DNA from: Marinibaculum pumilum
Lineage (GTDB): Bacteria > Pseudomonadota > Alphaproteobacteria > Ferrovibrionales > Ferrovibrionaceae
Length of the DNA: 64,000 nt
Assembly: GCF_042646425.1 (NCBI RefSeq)
Contig: NZ_JBHRTR010000048.1
Span: forward strand, 186,001-250,000
Direction of reading: 5' to 3'
Below, in pieces: positions 1 through 7,587 of the stretch. Each line of letters starts with the position of its first letter. Positions within the stretch are counted from its first letter, which is position 1. Below the pieces are notes generated by a model, which was not told the DNA's origin, searched no databases, and saw nothing but the letters and a program-made list of their open reading frames with translations. The translations under genes and the position numbers were made by a program.

Positions 1-1167
1 CGTGCTGGTGATGAACTCGGCCTTGAGGACGCAGAGCGCCCTGAGCTCGACCACGACACGAAGAACACGGCGGGGATGGTCGAGATCACCAACACCATCT
101 TCAGGAAGATTTCGCGGTCGGCAGTGTTTGTGGCGGACCTGACGCCCGTCGCCGCTACTCCCGCCGGCAAGGCTCTGCCAAACCCCAATGTGCTGATCGA
201 ATTGGGCTGGGCGCTGAGCGAACTCGGCGAGGGGCGGATCATCCCGGTCCTTAACACAGCCAGCGGCTACAAGCCTGACGATCTGCCGTTCGACATCCGG
301 CATCGCCGCGCCCTGACCTATGAACTCGCGGAGGGCGCTGACAAGGCGGCGCAACGCAAAGCATATGAACGGCTCGTCGGCGACCTGGCCGGAGCCCTGA
401 GCACCAACCTCCGGGAATACACAGAGGAACAGGCCGCCGAGGCCCAGATCGCGAGCATTCCGGCGAAGCCGGACAACCCATCAATATGGGCGACGGCAAG
501 CGAGAAGCTGACCTGGCACGACAGTATGAGCGGCGACCGGAATGTAGCGTTTCCCGCCGTGCCGCGAGGCTATTTGCGAATTATTCCTGCCGGCTGGAAG
601 AACAACATTCCTGCCGTCAGCGATATTGCGCGGCGACCGGACGATGAAAAGGTGATGCCCGTCGCACAAGGAACGTCCTCGGGCGATTTCGGTCCTTGCG
701 AAGAGGGCTTTGTTTATCTCTGGTTCACAGGCGAAGATGCCAGCGGAGAGCCGGAAAGCCGGAACGTCGCCATGTGGTTCGATGAAACCGGCGAATATTG
801 GGTCGTGCACGGAACCGCGATTCACGATTGGAAGTACGAGAAGTCGACCCTGAACGTTCATCGCCTGCTGACGGGTTGGGAGCAGGCTCTGCGCGCGGGC
901 ATGGAGGCGCTGGACCGGCTTGGGGCGACCCCTGTCAGAAGAGTGGAAGCAGGTCTCGTGGGCATCCGCGGGGTCATGTGGCCCGCAGATTTTCTTGCCT
1001 ACTCCAGCCCGGCACGCAAGGAACGAACGATCATCCAGGTGCAACAGCGCGACTGGAGCGGCGATGCACAGCTTGCCTTCCTGACCGATGCCTACAACCG
1101 GATACGCGACAATTTTGCCCTGCCGCGGGCAGAGCGAAAGGATGTTGAAAAGCTGCTGGGGAGCTGA
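1..1167 (+). CDS. TIR-like nucleotide-binding domain protein, 5' end outside window
   Basis: The frame is open from base 1, and the residues before the first ATG (position 76) already fit the family pattern (LDHDTKNTAG, then an I..IF.KI helix), so the gene starts upstream; at least 388 residues are present. The strand and loop VFVADLT, followed by NPNVLIELGWAL and RIIPVLN, matches TIR-like domains of the kind found in bacterial immune effectors, which commonly cleave NAD or bind nucleotides. The C-terminal half (roughly from genomic 470 onward) is a Trp/aromatic-rich alpha/beta region I do not recognise, possibly a sensor. It lies about 70 bp upstream of the RHH-AAA-S8 operon on the same strand but has its own stop and a promoter-like gap follows. 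The TIR-like call is by motif; NAD hydrolase activity is inference. Confidence 0.6.
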   Translation, partial: RAGDELGLEDAERPELDHDTKNTAGMVEITNTIFRKISRSAVFVADLTPVAATPAGKALPNPNVLIELGWALSELGEGRIIPVLNTASGYKPDDLPFDIRHRRALTYELAEGADKAAQRKAYERLVGDLAGALSTNLREYTEEQAAEAQIASIPAKPDNPSIWATASEKLTWHDSMSGDRNVAFPAVPRGYLRIIPAGWKNNIPAVSDIARRPDDEKVMPVAQGTSSGDFGPCEEGFVYLWFTGEDASGEPESRNVAMWFDETGEYWVVHGTAIHDWKYEKSTLNVHRLLTGWEQALRAGMEALDRLGATPVRRVEAGLVGIRGVMWPADFLAYSSPARKERTIIQVQQRDWSGDAQLAFLTDAYNRIRDNFALPRAERKDVEKLLGS

Positions 1168-1184
1168 CCTGCTGCCCATTCGCT

Positions 1185-1226
1185 TTGCTTGGGAGGTCAT
1201 GATCTTATAAAGTCATGAAGACAGGA
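1185..1226 (+). promoter_or_regulatory. candidate promoter and RHH operator before the AAA/S8 operon
   Basis: TTGCTT (1185-1190) and TATAAA (1206-1211) are separated by 15 bp. The hexamer TCATGA occurs twice (1197-1202 and 1213-1218), 16 bp apart, bracketing the -10 element. TCATGA is its own reverse complement, so the pair is both a direct and an inverted repeat, as expected for an RHH dimer-of-dimers site. A ribosome-binding AGGA (1223-1226) lies 8 bp before the GTG at 1235. Autoregulation by the first gene of the operon is inferred. Confidence 0.45.
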
Positions 1227-1234
1227 TGATTTGA

Positions 1235-1522
1235 GTGGCGGCAGGTTCTATAAACATGGGGACCAGGAAACAGCCGGCGCGGGGCTCGTCCGGGGCTGGA
1301 GAGAACCGCGCGTCCGGCGAAAAGGAAGTCCCGATCCAGGTCATGGTGCCGGAGGCCGTTCGGCGTCAGGTCGCGCTGATGGGCGCCGACCGGGGCGAGA
1401 ATATCAGGACTGTCGTGCTGCGCGGGCTGCGCGCCATCGGCATCGATATACCCGAATCCGAACTCGCCGACCGAAGAGGGCGCCGCCGGAACGGAAAAGG
1501 AGGCAGCGATGGCGCGCAGTGA
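1235..1522 (+). CDS. small ribbon-helix-helix (ParG/Arc-like) protein
   Basis: A 95-residue basic protein. After a disordered, Gly/Arg/Lys-rich N-terminus, residues 32-38 form a likely beta strand (VPIQVMV) followed by two helices (about 39-50 and 54-68) containing the GENIRTVVLRGL pattern typical of ribbon-helix-helix DNA-binding proteins such as ParG or antitoxins. The C-terminal tail is again Arg/Lys-rich. I chose the GTG at 1235 because AGGA lies 8 bp upstream; the ATG at 1256 is possible. The stop overlaps the ATPase start by 14 bp, so the two are probably translationally coupled. Likely role: operon autoregulator or antitoxin/adaptor for the ATPase-protease pair (inference). Confidence 0.55.
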   Translation: MAAGSINMGTRKQPARGSSGAGENRASGEKEVPIQVMVPEAVRRQVALMGADRGENIRTVVLRGLRAIGIDIPESELADRRGRRRNGKGGSDGAQ

Positions 1523-2531
1523 CCTCCTCATAAACCTCGTGAAGTCAGGAGCCAGCGGCGACAAACTCGCGCTGAGAAAGACGGTGGAAGCGATTGTGGC
1601 GGAGGAACGGGCGAAGCAGCACAACGTGGTCGCCGATCGGATCGAAAAAGCCTACCGCTCGGCAAACGGTCATGGCGGCAGCACGACGATGAACACGGTC
1701 TTTTCCGAGCATAATTCACGTGCGCGCGACTTCATCGCCGAGATCACGCCGCGTCGCCGCCTGGAGGACCTGATCCTGCCGGAGACGACGCTGCTCGCCG
1801 TGCAGCAGCTCATCGAAGAGCAGCAGCGCGCGAGCCTGCTGCGCTCGCATTCGCTTGAGCCACGGCATAGCGCCCTGCTCGTAGGGCCTCCCGGCAACGG
1901 CAAGACTTCCCTCGCAGAGGCTGTGGCAGAGAGCCTCGCGGTCCCGTTCTTCGTCGTCCGATATGAAGCGATGATCGGCAGCTTCCTCGGCGAGACGGCG
2001 AGCCGCATGAAGCGGGTTTTCGATTACGCCCGGACAACGCCCTGCGTCCTGTTCTTCGACGAGTTCGACACGGTCGGCAAGGAACGCGGCGATACGCACG
2101 AAACCGGCGAAATCAAGCGGGTGGTCACATCGCTGCTGATGCAGATCGACGATCTGCCAAGCTACGTGGTGATCCTCGCCGCGACCAACCATTCGGAACT
2201 GCTTGATCGCGCTGTGTGGCGGCGCTTCCAGCTTCGCCTGCCCTTGCCGGTGCCAACGCAGAAGCAGCTCGCTTCCTACCTGACGACGCTGAGCGAGCGC
2301 AGCGATCTCAAGCTCGGGGTCGGCGCGGCGCAGATCGCAAAGACGCTTGGCAAGGTGAGCTTCAGTGAGGCGGAGCAATTCTTCCTCGATGTCGCTCGCC
2401 GTCAGGTGCTTGCCGCCGGCGAGCGGACGCCGGCCGAGATCGCAAATCGGCAACTTAAACTCTGGGCGTCCCGCGTCCGCGGTCCAATGACGGAAGAACA
2501 GGACGATCATGCCGGAACGCCCGCTTCTTAA
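1509..2531 (+). CDS. AAA+ ATPase of an ATPase/S8-protease pair
   Basis: A 340-residue single-ring AAA+ protein. Walker A is GPPGNGKT at residues 126-133 and Walker B is CVLFFDEFD at 179-187; a sensor-1 Asn follows (ILAATNH) and WRRF supplies the arginine finger. The fold resembles the FtsH/spastin-like clade, and it lacks a protease domain of its own. The start has a strong AAGGAGG Shine-Dalgarno. It overlaps the preceding RHH gene by 14 bp and the following S8 protease by 23 bp, so all three are one transcript. In other ATPase-protease partnerships the ATPase unfolds or gates substrates; that role here is inferred from context. Confidence 0.85.
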   Translation: MARSDLLINLVKSGASGDKLALRKTVEAIVAEERAKQHNVVADRIEKAYRSANGHGGSTTMNTVFSEHNSRARDFIAEITPRRRLEDLILPETTLLAVQQLIEEQQRASLLRSHSLEPRHSALLVGPPGNGKTSLAEAVAESLAVPFFVVRYEAMIGSFLGETASRMKRVFDYARTTPCVLFFDEFDTVGKERGDTHETGEIKRVVTSLLMQIDDLPSYVVILAATNHSELLDRAVWRRFQLRLPLPVPTQKQLASYLTTLSERSDLKLGVGAAQIAKTLGKVSFSEAEQFFLDVARRQVLAAGERTPAEIANRQLKLWASRVRGPMTEEQDDHAGTPAS

Positions 2532-5094
2532 GCTCCCTGATCCCGAACCTTTCGATCCGAGGCCCGGCCCGCGCGGCGGCGGCAATCTCGCGAAGCCGCA
2601 ACGCGGCAGGCAGGGCGCGCGGCTTGCGCTCCGCTTTAGCCGGCTGATGCAGGTCGCGGGCAACCCGCAGGAGCTGATAGGATTCCGCGACGATCCCGCT
2701 TCGATTGCGCCGGAGCGCGCCATCGTGTTCGAGGTCGCCGGTCAGCTCAAAGACTTCTATGCGCAGGCGCAGGCTCTCGGCCTTGAGTACCTCGGCGATT
2801 ACGAAGAGGAGTTCGCGCCAAGCGACGACTTCTACGACACGAAGAAGCCGGAAAAGGCAATTTCCGGGCGCATCTACCTCGCCATGCCGGACGTGCGGGC
2901 TTTGCAGGAACTGCTTGGCCTCTGGCGCCGCTATCAGGGCGGCGAGAACATGCCACGCGGCAAGTCGGAATGGCGCGAGCTCTTCTCGCTGCTGATCGAC
3001 GTCCGTCCCTGGGGTCCACAGGACCGGGTCCCGCCCGAGACGATAGAATTCTGGCAGGAATCCCTTCGCTACGCTCCGGAAGCGCCGGTGCGATTTGAAA
3101 TCGAGCTCTGGTTCCACGAGAACGCAGATCAGCGCGCGCGGGCCTTTGCGCGGATGGCAGCTGAGGTCGAACGCATGGGTGGCACCGTCGTTCATCACGC
3201 CACTATCCCCGAAATCCGCTATGACGGGGCACTCGTCGATATCCCGCCCGATCAGGGGCAGAACCTGATCGATCACCCGGACATCGCGCTCGCGCGCGTC
3301 GATGAGATCATGTTCCTGCGACCGCAATCGGTTGCGCGGCATCCCCGAAAGGAAGAGCCGGAAGGCGAAGACGTGCCGCCGGATGCGGACGCCGCGCCAC
3401 TTCCGGCAGGTGATCCGATCGCTGCCTTGCTCGACGGCCTGCCGATTCAGAACCACGTCCGGCTCTCCGGCCGGCTTATTGTGGACGATCCGGATGATCT
3501 GGAGGCCAGTTATCCCGTCAACCGCCGCGAGCACGGCACGGAGATGGCCTCGCTGATCATCCACGGCGATCTGACGCGCGGCGAGCCGCCGCTGCCGCGC
3601 CCGCTGCTGGTCCAGCCCGTGATGCAGCCGGATGGCGGAAACTCCGAACAGACGCCTCCTGACCGGCTGCTGGTCGATGTGATTCATCGCGCCGTTCGGC
3701 GGATCAAGGTGGGCGACGGCGATGAGCCGGCGACCGCGCCTGGCGTTGTCCTGATCAACCTGTCGCTTGGTGATCGCTGGCGTCCTTTCGCGCGCGTCAT
3801 GAGCCCGCTCGGGCGGCTGCTCGATTTCCTCGCGCACCGTTACCGGGTGCTGTTTCTGGTCAGCGCCGGGAACGTGCTCGACCGGCTGGTTATCCCCGAT
3901 TACGGAACCTCGCGCGAGTTCGAGGACGCCGACCCAGAGGAGCGGGAAAAGGCGGTGCTCGCGGCTCTCAACGCGAACAAGAGCCAGCGCACCCTCTTCT
4001 CCCCGGCCGAGGCGATGAACGCTCTCACCATTGGCGCCGCACACAAGAGCGCCGTGTTCAACGGGGGCCTTCCCGCCAACCTGATCGACCCGTTCACGGA
4101 TGAGTGCCTGCCGAACATGGTATCGGCGATGGGCCTCGGCTACCGGAAGGCGGTAAAGCCCGATTTGCTTCTCGACGGCGGCAGAATGCCTGTGCGTGTG
4201 GTCGGCTCGGGTGGCAGCATCACAGTGGCACCGGTCGTGACGCCCGCACGGTTGTTCGGCGTAAAGGCAGCCGCACCCGATCCTCGAGGTAGCACACGAC
4301 ATGAGGATTTCGCCTGCGGAACCAGCGTCGCCACAGCCCTCGCGACCCGCGGCGGCCACCGGATATTCGATGCGCTGATGGATGGCGCCGGCGGCTCGAA
4401 CCACGATGATCTGCCGCTGGAATATCAGGCGCTCGCGCTCAAAGCGCTTCTTGTTCACGGCGCGACCTGGGGGCCAAAAGGCGAGATGCTCGACGGTTTT
4501 TTCCAGCCGCAGGGATCGGGCCAGCATGTTGCTCGGCGCGACGACATTACCCGCCTGCTCGGCTTCGGAGTCCCCGATATTGAGCGGGTGCTCGATTGTG
4601 CTGAGAACCGGGCGACACTGGTCGGCTTTGGCAAGATCGCGGCTGAGAGCGCGCTCCTCTACCGCATCCCGATCCCGGCCGGGCTTGACGGCCAGCGCGC
4701 CTTCCGCGCGCTCACCGCGACGCTCGCCTGGTTCACGCCCATCAACGCCCGCCATCAGGGCTACCGCCGCGCGGCGCTCGACATCAGCCCCGGCACGGAC
4801 GAAAAATACTGGATCGCTGACAAGCGCGCCCCCTGCCAGCCGACCGACAAGACCATTGTCCGCGGCAGCCTCTTCCATGAGCGCCGCACTGGCGAACGGG
4901 CCGCCGTGTTCGTCGACAATGGCGAGCTTCTGCTCCGGGTCTCGTGCCGGGCCACGGCCGGCGAACTGAAAGAGGAAGTTCCTTACGCGCTCGCCATCAG
5001 CTTCGAGGTTGGGGTTGAAACCGGTGTCGCGGTCTATGAGGAAGTCCGCGCCCGCATCGCGCCGCAGGTCGGGGTTGGCGTTGGTGCGCCGTGA
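2509..5094 (+). CDS. subtilisin-like serine protease (S8 family) with long N-terminal extension
   Basis: An 861-residue protein with the S8 catalytic set in order: Asp309 (ALLDG), His342 (REHGTEMAS), oxyanion Asn455 (SAGN) and Ser606 (GTSVAT). All are intact, so it should be active. About 300 residues precede the catalytic domain and 250 follow it; neither part is a standard secretion pre-pro region and no signal peptide is visible, so it probably acts in the cytoplasm. The start at 2509 lies inside the ATPase gene. AAA+ATPase/S8 gene pairs recur in accessory regions of bacterial genomes, but I know of no established mechanism. Stringent pairing, an RHH regulator and a TIR-like neighbour suggest a defence or programmed-death protease whose activity must be held in check. 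Confidence 0.85.
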   Translation: MPERPLLKLPDPEPFDPRPGPRGGGNLAKPQRGRQGARLALRFSRLMQVAGNPQELIGFRDDPASIAPERAIVFEVAGQLKDFYAQAQALGLEYLGDYEEEFAPSDDFYDTKKPEKAISGRIYLAMPDVRALQELLGLWRRYQGGENMPRGKSEWRELFSLLIDVRPWGPQDRVPPETIEFWQESLRYAPEAPVRFEIELWFHENADQRARAFARMAAEVERMGGTVVHHATIPEIRYDGALVDIPPDQGQNLIDHPDIALARVDEIMFLRPQSVARHPRKEEPEGEDVPPDADAAPLPAGDPIAALLDGLPIQNHVRLSGRLIVDDPDDLEASYPVNRREHGTEMASLIIHGDLTRGEPPLPRPLLVQPVMQPDGGNSEQTPPDRLLVDVIHRAVRRIKVGDGDEPATAPGVVLINLSLGDRWRPFARVMSPLGRLLDFLAHRYRVLFLVSAGNVLDRLVIPDYGTSREFEDADPEEREKAVLAALNANKSQRTLFSPAEAMNALTIGAAHKSAVFNGGLPANLIDPFTDECLPNMVSAMGLGYRKAVKPDLLLDGGRMPVRVVGSGGSITVAPVVTPARLFGVKAAAPDPRGSTRHEDFACGTSVATALATRGGHRIFDALMDGAGGSNHDDLPLEYQALALKALLVHGATWGPKGEMLDGFFQPQGSGQHVARRDDITRLLGFGVPDIERVLDCAENRATLVGFGKIAAESALLYRIPIPAGLDGQRAFRALTATLAWFTPINARHQGYRRAALDISPGTDEKYWIADKRAPCQPTDKTIVRGSLFHERRTGERAAVFVDNGELLLRVSCRATAGELKEEVPYALAISFEVGVETGVAVYEEVRARIAPQVGVGVGAP

Positions 5095-5106
5095 GCGTCG
5101 GTACCG

Positions 5107-5333
5107 TCAATCCACCGGCGCGAGCGGCAGATCATTGAGGTGCTTCTTCACCTGCCGCCAATTCGGCATGTGTTGATCAAGCAGGCCAATGAAACCTTCG
5201 CTGTGGCGGGCACGATGAAGTGCGCGAGATCGTGCAGGATCACGTAGTCCAGGCACTCGATATCTTTTTTGGCAAGCTCCAGGTTGAGCCGGATGGTCCC
5301 GCGCTGCGGGCTGCTGCCGCCCCATCTCGTCAG
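5107..5333 (-). pseudogene. C-terminal remnant of a YgjP-type (M48-like) metallopeptidase
   Basis: On the minus strand the frame entering from 5333 reads LTRWGGSSPQRGTIRLN, then DYVILHDLAHFIVP, which matches the conserved TRWGSC and HELAH regions of YgjP/DUF45 metal-dependent hydrolases. After about 5208 the homology moves to another frame (RHSEGF, DQHMPNWR) and runs to the stop at 5107, so one base appears to be missing. The zinc motif is HDLAH, with the usual Glu replaced by Asp. The N-terminal part is gone: homology stops at 5333 where another truncated gene begins. Three lesions mark it as dead. Confidence 0.7.
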
Positions 5334-6005
5334 ACCCGCGACTTCAACACCTGCATCCTGGTGGACAGGCAGGCATGGATCATCGGCAAGTACCGCAAGA
5401 TCCACCTGCCGGGCCATGCCGACAACCGCTCGCAGTTCGAACTGCAGCACCTGGAGAAGCGGTATTTCGAGACCGGCAATCTGGGCTTCGGCGCCTGGCG
5501 CACGATGGGCGGCGTGATGGGCATGTGCATCTGCAACGACCGCCGCTGGCCGGAGACCTACCGGGTGCTGGGCCTGCAGGGGGCGGAGCTGATCATGCTC
5601 GGCTACAACACGCCGACCAACATCCCCTGGGAGCCGATCTACGACCACCTGACCGACTTCCACAACCATCTCTGCATGCAGTCCGGCGCCTACCAGAACT
5701 CCACCTGGGTGGTCGGCGTCGCCAAGGCGGGGCTGGAGGAAGGCTCCGACTTCATCGGCGGGTCGTGCATCGTGGCACCCTCGGGCGAGATCGTCGCCAT
5801 GGCCTCCACCCGCGCCGACGAGCTGATCACCTTCCGCTGTGACCTGGACCTCGCCCGCCACAACAAGCAGTCCATGTTCGACTTCGCCGCCAACCGCGAG
5901 CCGCAGGCCTATGGCCGCATCGTGGAGCAGAAGGGTGCCATCGTGCCGGAGGAAGAGGCGCAGCCGATCGCCGAGCCGCTGGCGGGGAAGCAGGCGGCGG
6001 AGTAG
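5334..6005 (+). pseudogene. N-carbamoyl-D-amino-acid hydrolase, 5'-truncated
   Basis: From residue TRDFNTCIL onward the sequence matches the C-terminal two thirds of N-carbamoyl-D-amino-acid amidohydrolase (nitrilase superfamily), which releases D-amino acids from their carbamoyl derivatives. GKYRKIHLPGH holds the catalytic Lys and MCICNDRRWPE the nucleophile Cys (codon 5532-5534). About 105 N-terminal residues, including the catalytic Glu region, are absent. The in-frame ATG at 5220 would only add about 38 residues encoded by the antisense of the metallopeptidase remnant, so it is not a credible start. It could be a real truncation or an assembly join. Its normal pathway partner, a hydantoinase, is not adjacent. 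Confidence 0.75.
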
Positions 6006-6032
6006 GGGCGCACCGCCACCGAGACGCCTCGC

Positions 6033-6157
6033 NNNNNNNNNNNNNNNNNNNNNNNNNNNNNNNNNNNNNNNNNNNNNNNNNNNNNNNNNNNNNNNNNNNN
6101 NNNNNNNNNNNNNNNNNNNNNNNNNNNNNNNNNNNNNNNNNNNNNNNNNNNNNNNNN
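6033..6157. other. assembly gap (125 N)
   Basis: A run of 125 undetermined bases. The sequence immediately to its right is a palindromic repeat of a family seen again at 49017-49246, so the gap probably reflects a repeat that was not resolved. Long frames spanning it contain only X and are not genes. Confidence 0.95.
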
Positions 6158-6159
6158 GG

Positions 6160-6182
6160 ATCCTCGCCTCAAGGGCGAGGAT
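6160..6182. repeat. short palindromic repeat at the edge of the assembly gap
   Basis: Arms ATCCTCGCC and GGCGAGGAT enclose a 5-nt loop. The outer sequence (TCCTCGCCT and GGGCGAGGATGAC) is the same as the two outer ends of the element at 49017-49246, as if only its termini were present. Confidence 0.55.
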
Positions 6183-6261
6183 GACGAACATGGAGCGGCA
6201 CCCGGCCAATTCCACGGCACAACCCGATGCCTGGGGGCGGGGCGATCTCGCGGCGCCGTCC

Positions 6262-7587
6262 TTATCCCCCCGTCAGCGCCGCGATCAGGATGTCCGCCGT
6301 CGAGCGGCTGCAGGCCATCGGCAGATCGTGGACGGTGGCGAGGCGGGTCAGCGCCTTCACGTCCACGTCGTGCGGCAGCGGCGAGAGCGGGTCGACGAAG
6401 AAGATGAGGGCGTCCAGCGCGCCCTCCGCGATCAGCGCGCCGATCTGCTGGTCGCCGCCCAGCGGGCCGCTGAGCAGGCGGCGGATCGTCAGTTCCGGGA
6501 TCGCGTCGGCGAGCCGGGCGCCGGTGGTGCCGGTGGCCACGATGGCGCAGCCGGCCAGGGCCGCGCGGTGGCGCAGGGCCCAGTCCACCATCTCCTGCTT
6601 GCGGGCGTCATGCGCCACCAGGGCGAGGCGCAGGCGGGGCGGTGCCGGCTCCGGCGCGGGCATGGCGCCCGCCGCCCCGGCCCGCGCGGCATCCACCGCG
6701 GCGCGGGTCGGCAGCGGCGCCACCGCGCCATGGCCCTGTACCGACAGGGCGGCGGCGACATTGGCGTGGTGCGCCGCCTCCAGCGCATCGCCGCATTCCA
6801 GCCAGCGGGCCAGGAAGGCCCCGTCGAAACAGTCGCCGGCGCCGACCGCGTCGACCAGGCGGGCCGGATGGGGCGGGATCCGCTCCACCCGTTCGCCATC
6901 GGCCAGCAGCACCCCTTCGGCACCCATGGTCAGGGCGGTGATGCGCGGACCCAGGGCGCGGTAGAAGGCGAGGATCTCTTCCGGGTCCTGCAGGCCGGTC
7001 AGCTGGCGGGCATCGTCCAGGCCCGGCAGCAGGATGTCGGCCTCGGCACTGGCGGCCTGGATCACCTCGCGCGCCTGCTCCAGCGGCCAGAGGGCGAGGC
7101 GCAGGTTGGGGTCGTAGGAGATCGTGCCGCCGGCGGCGCGCACCGCCGCCATCGCGGCGCGGCAGGCGTCCGCCGCGCCATCGCTGATCGCTTGGCTGAT
7201 GCCGGAGAGGTGCAGCACCCGGCAGGACCGCAGTGCTGTCAGCGGCAGGTCGGCGGCGGTCATGCGGCTGGCGGCGGAGCCGGCGCGGCGATATTCGAAG
7301 CTGTGGCCCTGCGGCCCGTGGCGGACGAAGTAGAGCCCGGTCGGCGCGCCCTCGTCCTCCGCCACCGCTGCGGTGTCGATGCCTTCCGCCGCCCAGCGGT
7401 CGCGCAGCGCCGCGGCGAAGCCGTCGCGGCCCAGGCGGGTCACCATGCCGGCGGCGGCGCCCTGGCGGGCGGCGGCGATCGCCACGTTGGAGACATCGCC
7501 GCCCAGCCCCTCCAGCCAGCGCCCGTCCGCCTGGCGGTTGAACTCCACCATCGCCTCGCCGAGGCAGAGGATGGCGGGCCCGGTCAC
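6262..7587 (-). CDS. 2-keto-3-deoxygluconate kinase fused to methylglyoxal synthase
   Basis: 441 residues with two complete domains. Residues 4-300 are a PfkB sugar kinase of the KDG-kinase type: the substrate-binding GGDVSN loop at 29-34 and the catalytic DAVGAGDCFDGAF at 246-258 with base Asp252. After an Ala/Pro linker, residues 318-441 are a methylglyoxal synthase: ALVAHD (His326, Asp327), ATGTTG, SGPLGGDQQ (catalytic Asp379), FFVDPL and PHD (His406). The kinase would phosphorylate 2-keto-3-deoxy sugar acids for the aldolase encoded just upstream (4-bp overlap). The synthase converts dihydroxyacetone phosphate to methylglyoxal and phosphate. Both active sites look intact, so this seems a true bifunctional protein. 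I have not met this fusion as a described enzyme. Confidence 0.85.
   Translation of the reverse strand: MTGPAILCLGEAMVEFNRQADGRWLEGLGGDVSNVAIAAARQGAAAGMVTRLGRDGFAAALRDRWAAEGIDTAAVAEDEGAPTGLYFVRHGPQGHSFEYRRAGSAASRMTAADLPLTALRSCRVLHLSGISQAISDGAADACRAAMAAVRAAGGTISYDPNLRLALWPLEQAREVIQAASAEADILLPGLDDARQLTGLQDPEEILAFYRALGPRITALTMGAEGVLLADGERVERIPPHPARLVDAVGAGDCFDGAFLARWLECGDALEAAHHANVAAALSVQGHGAVAPLPTRAAVDAARAGAAGAMPAPEPAPPRLRLALVAHDARKQEMVDWALRHRAALAGCAIVATGTTGARLADAIPELTIRRLLSGPLGGDQQIGALIAEGALDALIFFVDPLSPLPHDVDVKALTRLATVHDLPMACSRSTADILIAALTGG

Noticed and set aside
2455..4878. An 807-residue minus-strand reading frame opposite the S8 protease
   Set aside because: It is the antisense shadow of a GC-rich gene with complete catalytic motifs on the other strand; it shows no domain and an Arg/Asp/Leu composition typical of shadows.
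5220..5333. N-terminal 38 residues of the carbamoylase frame
   Set aside because: They are antisense of the metallopeptidase fragment, so not a real start of the hydrolase.
1..5333. A named defence system such as DISARM, Thoeris or CBASS
   Set aside because: The methyltransferase, helicase, CD-NTase or ThsA-like partners these require are absent.
5148..6215. Long minus-strand frame through the N gap
   Set aside because: Its length comes from undetermined bases and the antisense of the carbamoylase; only its last 60 residues are homologous (the metallopeptidase remnant).
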